DNA from: Salticus scenicus
Taxonomy: Eukaryota > Arthropoda > Arachnida > Araneae > Salticidae
Assembly: GCA_963930645.1 (NCBI GenBank)
Contig: OZ005649.1
Location: 44,708,275-44,772,274, forward strand
Direction of reading: 5' to 3'
Length of the DNA: 64,000 bases
In this document: in pieces, positions 21,740 through 33,870 of the stretch
How the letters are laid out: every line of letters starts with the position of its first letter
Position numbering within the stretch: position 1 is the first letter of the stretch
Translations under genes and position numbers: made by a program
Notes under the pieces: generated by a model
The model's database searches: none
What the model was told of the DNA's origin: nothing
The model's input: only the letters and a program-made list of their open reading frames with translations

Positions 21740-22720
21740 GGTTGATGAATTTAATGACCTTTACTCTTTAACAATTCCAGCAAGATTGAAAAGTGTTAAT
21801 GACTTCGATCTGTCTGTCTGTCCATCCGTCTTTCTGTGTGTCTGCTCTCTAACTCCCATGAATATTCATAGAATTTTATAAAACTGATATATGTTATTTG
21901 AGTTCACTATCGGATGTTTCTTATTGAAAATGGAGTGAATACCTCTGCTAGGTTGTGCACAGGGACACCCGAAAGTATTTCAAAGCATTGTGTTCTATGA
22001 GAGGTATTTTTATAAACCATATTTTAATACCTTTAATTTATGCATATATTAATAAAATTGAAATACATTATTATAGTTTTATATCGGATATTTTGTATAG
22101 AAAATGGAGTAAACACCATCACTGGTTTGTATACAGGGACACCCGAAAATATTCCTAAGCATTGCGTTCTATGTGAAGATATTTTTATAAACCAAAATTT
22201 AATTACTTTGCATAAATCTTAATGAAATTGAAATATGTTATTCATATGCACAAAAGAATGCTTTTTATACTGTACAGTACGATTAGCATTAGATTTACAG
22301 GGCACACAAAAATATTCAGTTACGTTAAGGGTTATTATTGAACATTTGCTGGAATTGCATTTTCGTTTACATTAAACATTTTCTAACAATTTTTAACTGT
22401 GGATAAGATTTCAATTTGCATTTTTTTTTTCTTTTTTTTTGTCCATCTGTCCGTCTTTCCGCCCCCAGCGTCTGTATTTCAGAAATTTTCAGAAATGATA
22501 TTTGTTATTCAGGTTTACTATATGATATTCCCTATTTAAAATGGCATTAATTAATTCTCTACAATTGGTTTATGTACAGGAACGCACAAAAAATGCCAAT
22601 GTATTGCGTTTTGGGACAGATATTCTTATAAATTACATTTAAATAACTTTATACTGTAAAAGTTATAAGGATATTCATATTTATTGTTAATATTCTAAAA
22701 TAATGTTTTGTATAGAATAT
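21740..22720 (+). repeat. Family B tandem-monomer repeat, three monomers
   Basis: Repeating blocks of about 180 bp: GAAAATGGAGTGAATACC (about 21926), GAAAATGGAGTAAACACC (about 22099) and AAAATGGCATTAATTAA (about 22539). Each is followed by an ACAGGGACACCCGAAA-type word and an AAGCATTGCGTTCTATG-type word. A CTGTCTGTCTGTCC microsatellite lies near 21810. The overlapping 60-67-codon frames here reflect the periodicity and are not genes. Confidence 0.65.
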
Positions 22721-22899
22721 GATATGGTATAGATGTATAATTCTATGTCAGGGGGGGGGGGTTACCGCCCTTCTCAACCCCCGTTTAATTATCGTGCCTA
22801 TAATTATCAAAACAAAAATCAAGTCTTATCAATTTCCTTGAAACGTGCAAACCTTCATCAACTTTTCAAGTGGCAACTAGATATGAAATCCAAAATACC

Positions 22900-23140
22900 A
22901 AATTCGCATTTCCTGCAGTTATTACTTACTCATACCCATAAGGTAGAGAAAGTATTGTTTTTGGGCCAAATTTTCGAAATTGAGTTTTTGTTATATTTAG
23001 ACGTTTTGAGGTCCCCTGAATATGAAAATCGTGTTTTTTGCGGTTGGTCTCTGTGTGTGTGTGTGCGTGTGTCTTTTATCAGTTTATCTCAAGAACAAAT
23101 AGCAGCAGATATTCCAAACTTGGTATTCTAAATATGTATC
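22900..23140 (-). repeat. Composite repeat fragment, reverse orientation
   Basis: GACGTTTTGAGGTCCCCTGA is the reverse complement of the conserved tail word of the composite repeats. It is followed by the expected microsatellite (CTCTGTGTGTGTGTGTGCG). The coincident open frame at 22733-23131 is rejected as a gene. Confidence 0.55.
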
Positions 23141-24113
23141 ATATAGGGATGCTACACTAAGCTTTTCATTGAGATGAAGCTAATGGTTCGTGTACAGGGA
23201 CACTCAAGAAAAATCAAATACATTACGTCTATGGGGAAAATTGCAGGTAAGTAGAGTTGAACACCTATAGACTGCACTAACAAAATAAAATGAATATATA
23301 TTTTTTATATGCATAAAAACATGCCTCATGTAGAACATAGCAGGGAAATCATTCACTGTACATTTACAGGGCTACACAAAATAACTAGATTATAATTCGA
23401 CAATAGCTGAAAATTTTAGGTTGTGCCGTATATTATTACTATCGGTTTATATTTAGGTGCACTTTGTGGTTTGTACATATTCTTCAAAAGATATACAGGG
23501 TTGCAAATATTTAAACTATAATATTCTTTTTTATTGTTCGTGAAAGTGCTTTACTATAATATTTTACCATGTCCAGGAAAGCTGCTCAGGAATGGAAATG
23601 AATTCCTCATAGATATATGATAAATAATGTACGTTTTAAAGCTAAATATGCATCGCTTCTATTTTGTGTATTTACACGTTTTAAGGCTTCCTTATTACCA
23701 AAGCCAAGTTTTTTAAAGTTTGATTATTGCCTGCGTCGAATAATTTCAGGAGATTCCCCCCTCACACAGAACTAATTTTCATATAAAACTCTTCCGAAGC
23801 CTAATTTGAATTATTTTAACATAGGTTTACATAACAGTACACTTTATGTTACCTCTTAATTTCCAATGTGTATTTATGGTATTAAATTTCAGGGTAAGAG
23901 AAAGTCGTGTGAGTGGAACACCAGATTATATGTTGTTAAATTATGCTGATAATTCATATATATACAGAGCAACGAATAAAAATTTACCTTTCGTATTCAG
24001 GAGGCCTCAAAATGTGATATTATACAGAAAAAAAATCGCTCTCCAAAAGCTACTTTGCTTACAGTATGGGTATGAGAAATTAATTTTGCGTTCCGTGCCA
24101 GCCGTGTTCTTCG

Positions 24114-24148
<35 letters not shown>

Positions 24149-24529
24149 AGCAAACATTTACACCAATTACATTTAATAATAATAATAATAATAAAAAAGT
24201 TACCTTAATTTTGGGTAGCCCTGTATATTGTCTATAAACTATATACACATGACTTTGTGTACATAAATTTAGTGTTATATGTAAAACAAGTAACACAAAA
24301 TGAAATGCACTTCCAGCGTTTCCCAACTATATCTCCAATATATCGAAATACTCTGGGTAACCCTGTAAATGAATGATGAATGGTTGCTACACCAGAATCT
24401 ACATAAAACATGCTTTTATGCGTATAAAAAATTTGTTCTTTTCATTTTGTTTAAGGCAGTCTGTTACACTGTACATATGAGAAATTTCGCTCACAGACGT
24501 AATCTGTTTGAATTCTTTTGGATGACCCT
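23141..24529. repeat. Degenerate family B sequence and spacer
   Basis: Family B words recur weakly (ACAGGGACACTCAAGAAAA at about 23195; inverted GCACTTCCAGCGTTTCCCAA at about 24307). A poly(A) tract of about 33 lies at 24113-24145 and an (ATA)n tract at 24176-24195. No gene was recognised. Confidence 0.4.
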
Positions 24530-26827
24530 CAGTGGCGGCTCGTGGCAGGAGCTGCAGAGCTGCAGCCCCCCCAGAAATATTCGAAAAGACTATTTTATCA
24601 ACTTTCAAAATATTTTGAAAATAAATATTATTATATTTTATAGTATTATGCATCTAGAAAAGCAGATTACATCGTTATCATGAAAAATTATTAAAAAGCT
24701 GAGAAAAGTTAACCATTTTTAAACGTAATAGCACCTCGAAAATTCGTAAAGGGACTGCTCATCCATGCAGCTCCCGAAAAAAGGGATTTCTTTAGGGAAA
24801 GAACAGTTACAACCGCCCCTACTCGTTTTCCCTACCAGTTTCGACCATTTGGTTGGAGCTGCATCCGCTGCAGCACCGACCTGATTAGGGATTTCGGTAA
24901 TGCTGGAAAAGAACAAATTCCCTTTGTAATCTACGTTTTTTCTTCACAGTTTTTAATGCGGTAATCGCTGTGTTTGATGATTATTTATGTATGAGAGATA
25001 AAAAAATTTAGCATGAAGGTTATTCACTATTATATGAGAAAATATAAGTCATTTTTAGTTATTTTTCAAGCAGATTTTTATTTTATATTACATGGAAATT
25101 TCGAACGGTTTTTCGGTTTCTTGGTTTGCCAATGGCAGAAACATTGAAACTGAATAGACAGAATCTCAATTTTTATATAAATTTTGCCTTAAACATAATA
25201 TTTAAAATTTATCAAGTGTTTAATCGCTTTGTTGATAAGGTTATTATTATAATTATAATTTTTTTTTTTTCACTTGTATTTTAGTCACTAATTTTTTTTC
25301 TATTTTGATGAGAAATATTAGCAGTCGAACCTTTCTTAAAAACACGAGATTACTAAATTTTTAATTTCTGACATTTTCATACAACGAAGTTGGAAAGCAT
25401 TTATAACTTCGTTTCATCTCTCTTTATATTTGAGTGAGAACTTTCAGAAATATGCTCGGAAATTTAAACATTTTAATAACCGTTCTTTAGATTGACCACA
25501 CTATTTTACCTATATACTTCTTTTACGAGGACACACAAAACATCCAGAATGCACTGCTGGCTTGGATAATATTTCAAACCAAATTAAACTGATACATACT
25601 ATTCAAGCCTTTTTAAGTATCTCTAAAGAAAATGGTGTTTTAACATTTATAGAATTTTTTTTTTTAATGCACCGCAATACAGAAGATGTGCAGCAATTTT
25701 TGAAATTCATTTTTAATTATACAAAGGTTTCATATTTAAATGAAATTTTAGTTTACTGTACATGTGTGTAAAGTTCGCATTAAAAAAAATAATAACAATA
25801 AAATATTCGTAATGTTAGACAAGCATTTCATAATCTATGTGATGTGCAAGATTTTACGTCAATGTTAACTCTTTTAATTAATATTTCAAAGGATGTTCTA
25901 AATAAATTAATGAAACGCATCATTATAATTGCACTTTTAAGATACGAGCATTACATTACTATAATGTTTTGAGGTCTCCTGAGCTCATTTTTGCTATTTT
26001 TACAGTGTTATATGTATGGTGTGAGTAAGTGTATATATGTGAGTGAATATCATAACATCTAAATGCTTGGTTCGATTGAACTGAAAGCTGGTAGGTATGT
26101 GAAAGGTCACCATCAAACGAGCTGTATAGAATTTGATGGATGTGAGACTTATAGATCTGTTACAAGGACACAAAGAAAAATTCCTTATCATTTTGATTAA
26201 TGGACTTAAATTTATGAAGTGCGATTGCGCCTAAATGTTTTATCCAACTGAACTAAAAATTGGTAGGTAGGTTACAGGTAATCGTCACGCAATTTGTATA
26301 ATTTTGATGAGTACAGGACTTATACATTTTTGTACAGAGACACAAAAAGAAATTATTTATCATTGTGGACTATAGATTCGAATTATTTGCAGTTATTATC
26401 GCAAGAACTGTACAGATCTACATAAGTATGTAATCAAACTATTTATTATTATTTTTATATAAATGATTGTGTGTATCTTCTTAATGAGCAAAATTTATGT
26501 ATACTTCGTACCATCTTGGAGAAAATAATAGCATGCAGATGAAAAATATTTTGTTTGGGTAAAATTGATTATCGGTAATAAATAAAGTTAACAAAATAAA
26601 ATATCCAGATTAATTTTTTTCTTTGTAATGAATGTCCAATAATATAAAATTTTAAATCTATGCTGTATCCTGTATTGCTCTGCTTCTTGCTCAGTCTGCG
26701 CATATAAAACCCGAAGACCCCGATTAAAACAGATTATTTAGAAAATCATTTTCGCTTTTTTTTCAAATCTTACGTAGACATGCAGCTATGCAGCCCCCCT
26801 GTAAAGGAATCTCACGAGCCGCTACTG
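24530..26827. mobile_element. Non-autonomous DNA transposon with CAGTGGCGGCTCGTG ends
   Basis: The left end, CAGTGGCGGCTCGTGG, and the right end, CACGAGCCGCTACTG, are inverted. Just inside, both sides carry a run of seven or six C or G next to GCTGCA words. Flanks do not show a matching target duplication (ATGACCCT versus GTTAAAAC), so the ends may come from two copies or a rearranged copy. The interior has no transposase frame and includes a reversed composite repeat (25960-26400). Confidence 0.6.
25960..26400 (-). repeat. Composite repeat, reverse orientation
   Basis: TTTTGAGGTCTCCTGAGCTC (tail word), a TATGTATGGTGTGAGTAAG microsatellite, then two monomers marked by ACACAAAGAAAAATTCCTTA and ACACAAAAAGAAATTATTTA. 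Related to the copies at 5065 and 37180. Confidence 0.6.
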
Positions 26828-27329
26828 GTTAAAACTTAGAAAAATTTGAGTTCGATTCGAGTGCGTCTTGCGCATGCGTAGAAGGAAAGCTGTGAAGGGA
26901 TAAATAAGTGGCTTATCCCTATTTTGTTGTGTTTACATTTTTAGATGTAAATAAACACGCAAATTAAGTATGGATGGATTTGGAATAATTAATATTTAGA
27001 CATAATCAGAAATAGACAGTTTTATTAGTTATTTTTATTCTGTTAATCAGTTTTATAGATTTGTAAGGAGATGAATACTTTTTAAATTATCCATCTTATT
27101 TAAATATTTAACAAAAAGAAATAAATTTTCCATTTTTTTTCTTTTTAATAATAGCATTTTTCAGTTTATAATGTTAATTGTTTTGATTAATGAAGATATA
27201 CTGCAGTTATCTATACACCCATCGCAATCTTCTGTCAATGCAAAATCGCATTGATTATTTAGTACTTGTCATTTTCATAACCTTGTACTCTTGTGTATAT
27301 TTTACTTCCAGCTTCAGTTGTTATGTATT

Positions 27330-27365
<36 letters not shown>

Positions 27366-28395
27366 TTTTTTTTTTTTGGGGGGGGGGTATTATTATTTAT
27401 TTATTTTATATATATACATCACAAGAATTATTTATTTTCTCACAGTAAAACATGTCAATATTGATCATTGTAAAGAAATTTTACATATACTATTTACAGT
27501 TTTAACATATCATTTCTGAAAACGTTGGGAATTTTAAGGAAAAGAGGGAGAAAAGTTATATTAAACTAGAAATAGGAAATTTTGATTGATTAGCATTAAC
27601 AATTAGTTTAATGATTGAATGATTTTACAATTGATTGTCAATGACATGACCATAGTGTATTTATGATTAGTTTCAGTTTCTTTGCGACATTTACACATTT
27701 AACTCTGTTTAAACTTTTGCTATGCTACATTTTGCTATGAAATTCCAATTTTTAGTCTATAATATATATATAGCTGTTATAGATTTTGTGTCTTCTAGTT
27801 GCTGAGTTTTGAAAATTATTAATATTTTATCTTTTCTTAAAAAATCTTTTCAAATATTGTTTTAAATAATTTAAGGAGTTATTGGATGCCAGAAAATTTC
27901 CGACCTCTAGTTCTTGATGGACTTACACGTTTTAACCATCTTTAGAAAATACATAGCTGTGTGTTACTAAAATTTTCTGAGTACTGCGTCTCACAAACCA
28001 ATTTACATAATTTTATAGAACTTTATATGTTTGTACAATGACATAAATTAGTGCTGAATAATGATTACACATTGGTATATATTGCTTAACAGGTGGGGTG
28101 CTATCCTGCAATCTCATCCATTTACTGTGATGCTGTATGTCAGTTTCTCTAATATTTACCCCGTTCATGGTGAAGCTACATCTCAGCTATAATGTATAGT
28201 GTGCCAAATGTGATATTTGAGATAGCCATTATGTAAAAATATACTGATTTGATTTGGTTGCATATTAGGCAACAGATGGCACTGCTATACTGCAATTTTC
28301 CCTGCTTACGGTAAATCTATAAACTTACCTTTTATCAAGGGGGGCTTGTTATAAAGTACCAATGGGGCCCTGCCACACTAACATTTTTTTCTTGA
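26828..28395. other. Spacer with an ATT/T/G tract, no gene seen
   Basis: Begins with the dispersed segment shared with 16.4 kb. (TTA)n followed by poly(T) and poly(G) lies at about 27336-27389. Scattered short frames show no domain. Confidence 0.4.
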
Positions 28396-28399
28396 TTAA

Positions 28400-28482
28400 C
28401 ACATTGGCTGCTGATCTCACGTGACTAACATCTGAATAAACACTCCATGTCATGCGCTGGCGTGAGATCGGCAGCCAATGTG
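28400..28482. mobile_element. Tiny piggyBac-like MITE (83 bp)
   Basis: Inverted ends CACATTGGCTGCTGATCTCA and its near-complement TGAGATCGGCAGCCAATGTG are flanked on both sides by TTAA (28396-28399 and 28483-28486), the obligate piggyBac target. The middle is only about 35 bp. Confidence 0.8.
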
Positions 28483-28572
28483 TTAAAGTCAAATATTAAA
28501 AAATATATAATGTGTTTAATTTAAACTTGTTGTAGTGGAAGGTTGAATTTCTATACCAACTATGCAAAAAAT

Positions 28573-28642
28573 GCCAGAGTCAGGAATCGAACCCAGGCAC
28601 ACAATTTACCATGCAGATGCTCTACGACTGAGCTACCTTGGC
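28573..28642 (-). mobile_element. tRNA-like SINE head
   Basis: On the minus strand, GCCAAGGTAGCTCAG starts a tRNA-like segment with A box TAGCTCAGTCGTAGAGCA and B box GGGTTCGATTCC. The 3' half ends CTCTGGC, which pairs only partly with GCCAAGG. The anticodon stem does not pair, so this is a SINE head or tRNA pseudogene and not a working tRNA. A second copy lies at 29703-29772 with shared downstream sequence (GGCATTTTT-GCATA). Confidence 0.65.
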
Positions 28643-28689
28643 TGATAACCCACACGACATTTTACCATGTTTTTATTAACTTTGATTCT

Positions 28690-29470
28690 TGTTTGCTTGT
28701 TTGTCAAGTATAAATCTTGCAATCGATTTTTAACTAACTTCCCGACTAGCTAGATATTTAAAATTTTCAGGACACCTCAGAACACGGTGACAATACATTT
28801 TTTTAATACTTTTAGTCAACTATTTCAGGTCCCGCTGCCTTCGGCAGTGTTTATATGATACGACAGAAAATTTATTTAACTAACTTCCCGACTAGCTAGA
28901 CATTAAAAACTTTCAGAATAGTTTAGAATACGGTGAAAATGCATTTTTTTAAATGCATTTAGCCAACTGTTTCGGGTTCCCGCTGCCTTCGGTAGCGTTA
29001 TCAGTACACAGCTTGCAATCGATTTTTCACTAACTTTCTGACTAGCTAGACATTTGAAACGTTCAGGATAGCTCAAAACACGGTGACAATACATTTTTTA
29101 AAATACTTTTAGTCAACTGTTTCAGGTCCCTACTACCTTCGGGAGCATTTATATGATTCAACAGAAAATTTATTTAACTAACTTCTCAACTAATTAGACA
29201 TTTGAAACTTTCAGAATAGCTCAGAACACGGTGAAAATGCATTTTTGAAATATTTTTAACCAACTGCTCCGGGTTCCTGCTGCCTTTGGCAGCGTTATCA
29301 GTACAAAGCTTGCAATGAATTTTTCACTAACTTCCTGACTAGCTAGACATTTGGAACTTTCAGAATAGCGCAAAACACGATAGCAATGAATTTTTTTTTA
29401 ATACTTTTATCCAATTGCTCCGGGTTACCGCTGCCTTCGGTAGTGTTTATATGATTCAACAGAAAATTTA
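28690..29470. repeat. Five-unit tandem array with CTGCCTTCGGCAG hairpins
   Basis: Units of about 140-165 bp contain TAACTTCCCGACTAGCTAGA, CAGAACACGGTGA, AATGCATTTTT and a GGTTCCCGCTGCCTTCGG-type hairpin. Alternate units end in TTTATATGATTCAACAGAAAA or TTATCAGTACAAAGCTTGCA, giving a two-unit higher order. The hairpin links it to the arrays at 20.3 kb and 33.7 kb. Confidence 0.75.
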
Positions 29471-29702
29471 AAATCATGGTATATAAAAAGTTCTTTTTAT
29501 CTTGTAATTATTCCATATAATATTCATTGGTAAGGTCACGGTGTTTGCAAACACAAATGTAACAGGTAAACAACATATTAATCATAGCAGCTCTGATAAA
29601 CAACATAAATTGCTTTTAGAAAATGTTGTTTATTAACCATGAATGTTAATTTAGAACTGTTGGAGCAAAATGTTGCATTTTTATTTAAAATATGCGAAAA
29701 AT

Positions 29703-29772
29703 GCCAGAGCCGGGAATCTAACCTGGGTACTCCACTTACTGTGCACATGCTCTACTACTGAGTCATTTTGGC
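29703..29772 (-). mobile_element. tRNA-like SINE head, second copy
   Basis: Minus strand GCCAAAATGACTCAGTAGT, with A box GACTCAGTAGTAGAGCA and a damaged B box GGTTAGATTCC (A in place of C). More decayed than the copy at 28573-28642. Confidence 0.55.
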
Positions 29773-31370
29773 TAATTACCAACCTGACGTTTTTTTTGTA
29801 CATATATATTATTTACTAGCCACCTTTGGCAGCCAGCTGGTTCACAATCCTTAAAAAATCTCACCTTATTAAATGCTGTTCGGTAGCACCTTCTCCCTGT
29901 TTCAGAACCTATAACAGTTTATAAGTACAAAAGAATAAACACCATAAAATGCAAAAAGCTCACAATTGTTTTGGGTCGAAAGATCACACGATCCTTCGTC
30001 ATGTGAACAAAAGCACGAATGCTGCATTGAAAGCGTTTGACTGCAGCACTCGTGCCTTCTTTAGGTAGAGGCTATATCAGCTTCTACTGAATGTTACAAT
30101 CTTAACAAAATGTATCCACCGCTCTGTTTTTCTTACTCATGTTTAAATTTGTGTGCATATCGTCCGAAAAATGTGGCTGTTATGCTGCAATCTTTCTTGT
30201 TTTTGAAAAAGCTGTTTCAAAATATTAAAGCGCCATAAGGCAGTAGATATTTCTGTTATTAATTCTGCAATTTCAAATCAAATAAGCTTTAAAAATATAG
30301 CCTCACTTATCCGAGGTTATGTGGACCGAAGGTACCTCGGTCCACATAACCTTGGTTTTAGTGTTAATTGAGAATAGTTAATTCAGTTTTAGTGTTAATT
30401 GAGAATAAATTGTTGCATAAATTTTATTTAGGTTATTTGTTAATATAAAAGTAGGTACTTATAAAAGTACTTTCTAATTTAATCATAATTAGAATTAGAT
30501 ATTGAAATTTCAAAATATTAAAGCGACAGATTTGCACTGTCTGCTCTTCAATTCCAAATCAAATAAGTTTAAAATGTTGTAGTACTTATGAAATTATGTT
30601 AATTAGAAAGTGAGATACAACAGTAATATCAATATTGTAAAAAGATTTGTGTATGGGTTTTCCCCAAAACTTGTGTAATTGCAGTGTGAATAGCGTTGAA
30701 AACCCTTAGTATAATATGTGAACTGAGTATTGGAATTCAAAAGTCTGCAAAATAGAATAAAGCATTCTGCATTTTCCATGGTTTTCTCCAAAACACCTAT
30801 GCAAAATTTGAATGGCGTATAAGAATTTAAAAGTCTGCAAAATATAAAAGAAATGTAATCTTTTGCACCAACGCTCATGTTATCCAACAGAATAAGAATT
30901 ATACATAGGATAAAAGAATAATAATTGCCCCTCCTAATAATTTTACATTTTTGAAAATATCCACAATTGAATTAGTATGTCTTAAAAGCTTATATTACAA
31001 AATTTCAACAGCATATCGCAATTTAAAGTATTGTTTAAAATGAAGGGGAAAATGAATACCAAATGAAGGGGAAATTTTTTGTGAATCCGATGCATTAAAC
31101 AGCTTATCAATAGGAAAATTAGATTTTTAAAAATTAACTAAAGTATGAATTTTAGGTGGCAACAGCAGAAGATTGTATGGAAACCGTTAGGAGAAAAAAA
31201 AATGAAAAATCTGCTTCACATTAAGTCACATGTGTTTGAAGTGGGATTAAAAATTGCAGTTTTCAAATTCTTTCACGAACACAAAAATATAATATACAGC
31301 CTGTACCCCACAAGACCAACTTGCATTTCAAATTTCATCAATTTTTTTAGTTAATAAACAAAAAAGTTAC
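29773..31370. other. Spacer with a short hairpin at 30297-30352
   Basis: The hairpin is CCGAGGTTATGTGGACCGA facing its complement across AGGTACC. ATATTAAAGCG (near 30220 and 30515) and a TTTAGTGTTAATTGAGAATA word (30356 and 30389) are repeated. The 94-codon minus-strand frame (30603-30887) has no recognisable domain. Confidence 0.4.
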
Positions 31371-31391
31371 ATCTTTTTTTTTTTTTTTTTT

Positions 31392-31578
31392 TTTTTTAGG
31401 ACTGAGGGCCTATTAGTCTCAATCTGGGATTTTTGCGTTGTCGATTTCGATAGTTGGACATTTGCCGAAATCTAAAATTTATCGAAAATATAATTGAATA
31501 ATTTGAAAGCGATGTTATAATTTGAAAAAAGAAAAAAAAAAAAAAAAAAAAAAAAAAACTAATAGTCCTCCGTCCTAA
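31392..31578. repeat. Inverted-repeat element bounded by poly(T)/poly(A)
   Basis: TTTAGGACTGAGGGCCTATT on the left (after a long T run) is mirrored by ACTAATAGTCCTCCGTCCTA on the right (after a long A run). Possible MITE; no target duplication was confirmed. Confidence 0.5.
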
Positions 31579-31970
31579 ACTAAATTCTGCTTTTGCCAGA
31601 ATTTCATCAAAATCTTATTATTATTATTATTATTGAAAGAAAAAGAAAAGAAAATTAATAATAATCAGTATCGTTGCAAGCGATATCGAAAAAGTTTTTT
31701 TTAATAATTTTGAATTAGGAAATAAAAAGTGCGCGTGAAATAATATGAAATAAAAATAAGTAAAAAAATGAATTTAATGATTTAATGTTTTTTGTTTTTC
31801 GGGGGTTGCTCATGCATATAAAAAATGCGTATTAAAACGAGTCGAAGAAGGAAGCGAAATAAGTATTGAGTTATATTACGATAAATACGATTTATAATAT
31901 GATACGATATATTAGACCTATCGTCCAGGGTTAGTAGGCATTTTCGTTGAAAGAAATAGTTTGTTCGTTC
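31579..31970. other. Spacer, nothing recognised
   Basis: AT-rich with an (ATT)n tract near 31616-31634. No gene. Confidence 0.4.
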
Positions 31971-32078
31971 GGTGCAACTTGCACATTAGTCCCGTGAGGT
32001 ACAACTTTCACATTAGTCCCTTGAGGTACAACTTTCACTTTAGTCCTGTCAGGTACAACTTGCACATTAGTACCCTTT
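31971..32078. repeat. 27-bp minisatellite, four units
   Basis: Unit starts are at 31971, 31998, 32025 and 32052 (GGTACAACTTTCACATTAGT-type). The unit is a multiple of three and stays open on the minus strand as a nine-residue repeat (GTNVKVVPH-type) within an 88-codon frame. I see nothing else to support a protein. Confidence 0.85.
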
Positions 32079-32928
32079 AAATATAGTGACCAGCGAAGCT
32101 GGCAAAGCATTCGTTGATTCACTACCTCAATTGACTTTTTTTTTTTTTTCAAATTAAATTTTATTCTAACTTCGAAAAGATTTATATGATCATACATATA
32201 ATAATTTATATAGATCTATCATCCCCATATTATCGTGCAAAGATTTTTGATGCCGAAAAAAAAGCTTTGGAATCAGCCATTAAGTGGTATTGAAAAAAGA
32301 AGAAAAATGAATTTGAAACTATATCTAGAGTTTTTCATTCACCTTTAGTAAATAAATTATTCATGAATTTTATTTGCTAAAATATTCGTGTGTACTCCCG
32401 TGTGTATTCACTCGGGGAAAGACTGCCACATTTTGGTAAAATCGCCGTCTTTTCCCGAGTGAAAAGGAATCCCTTTTTTCTCCCGAATGATCAATTTATA
32501 TATTATTACTATATCTATGTATGTGATACGATACATTAAGAATTTGGGTTTTAAAAGTTTTTTTAAATAGATCATTTAAACTCTATGAACCATATTTTTA
32601 TTTTATCTGTTTCATTAATAGATCCTGCTGGGCGATTTTTTAAATTTTGGTGTTGAAGTACACCGAACGTTTTTCGACAAGAAGTTTAATATAGCAACAG
32701 CCATTTTATTCTAAGTAGCGCATCAAATATATAAAAACATAAATGATTTATTTTTACACAAAATTTACAGAAAAAATGCAGTTTTAAACATAGTAAATTT
32801 ATTTCAACAAGCACTATTTTAAACCTAAAAACCATTAAAAATATAAACAGAATATGAAGGATTCTTATGTATAAACAAAAAAGAGTCTGATAAAATTATT
32901 AGCAAAACAGTCTTTCCCCCTTTCATAC

Positions 32929-32959
<31 letters not shown>

Positions 32960-33564
32960 ATCGCTAATATGGCGACAAAAATTCAAAAGCCGCCAATGGA
33001 GCGACATAATAAAGTTGTGTAGCTGTGTAGCACGATAATGTTTACCTATTTATTTATTTGTTTATATAATAATCACTGTGCTAATTTATCATACAAACAA
33101 ATGAGCCTGTGTGTGTTACTGCACTTGCACGCTGTCCAACAGAAATATTTGAATAATTCAAATTAATATTTAAATAAATAAATAAAAATAAAAATATGTT
33201 TAATGGGAAATAAATATAAAAATAAAAAGATCAGTTGTCAAAAATTACGGCGGAAATAGTGCTTATAGCATATTATTACAAGGGATTAAGCCTTATAGTT
33301 ACAATGGATTAAAAGTCTAAAATGGTGACAGAAATTCAAAAGTCGCCAAAGAGAACTATATTAAGGCTGTACTATCAGGTTTACAAACCATGAATTATAT
33401 ATAAACACAAAAAATTAATTGTCTCATGCGACAGATGTAGCCGGTCACAGCATATTGTAATATTTGGCGTGAAATTGCTGTCATTTTATGGTTGATTGGA
33501 TAAACAAAATAAACATAGGAAATAACGTAAAAACAAATATTATGTACACCACGTATAGTGTTGT
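32079..33564. other. Spacer with a dispersed duplicate and poly(A) tract
   Basis: ATGGCGACAAAAATTCAAAA (about 32970) recurs as ATGGTGACAGAAATTCAAAA (about 33322). TAGTGACCAGCGAAGCTGG (about 32092) resembles the Helitron-like end at 33.83 kb. A poly(A) run lies at 32931-32956. No gene. Confidence 0.4.
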
Positions 33565-33870
33565 TCACATGTAACTGGGATTCAAATATAAAAGGGAAAC
33601 TCCAATTTTTTCGATACTATCTATTTCGAAACTTTTATATAATAAGCACCTAAGTGGAAGCTCATTGGTAAACCATTGTCGCAGGTAATAGAGACAAGCG
33701 CCCGAGTTGCAGTGGATGACCAAATCGATGCCGAAGGCAGTAGGGACCTGAAGCGAGCTTTTGAACAATTTCAGTAATTTATTTTATTTTATTTTTATAA
33801 AGCTATATATAAAAGAGTTTCCTTTAAATTTAGTGACCAGCGAAGCGGACAAAGCCTGCTAGTGCGTATA
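33565..33870 (+). repeat. Helitron-like end fragment
   Basis: Contains ATGCCGAAGGCAGTAGGGAC (inverted form of the CTGCCTTCGGCAG hairpin unit) and ends AGCGAAGCGGACAAAGCCTG followed by CTAGT, the CTRR-type terminus pattern of Helitrons. There is no Rep/helicase, so non-autonomous at best. Confidence 0.45.

Noticed and set aside
22733..23131. 132-codon plus-strand frame
   Set aside because: No domain or codon pattern. It runs over a poly(G) tract, a TG microsatellite and the reversed tail of a composite repeat.
23846..24326. Overlapping 120- and 109-codon frames on opposite strands
   Set aside because: Both read through a 33-base poly(A)/poly(T) tract (poly-Lys or poly-Phe) and degenerate repeat. 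No homology recognised.
28573..28642. Possible functional tRNA on the minus strand
   Set aside because: Acceptor stem only partly pairs and the anticodon stem does not pair. A second decayed copy lies nearby.
30603..30887. 94-codon minus-strand frame as a small host gene
   Set aside because: No recognisable domain, no start context, AT-rich spacer. Cannot be supported.
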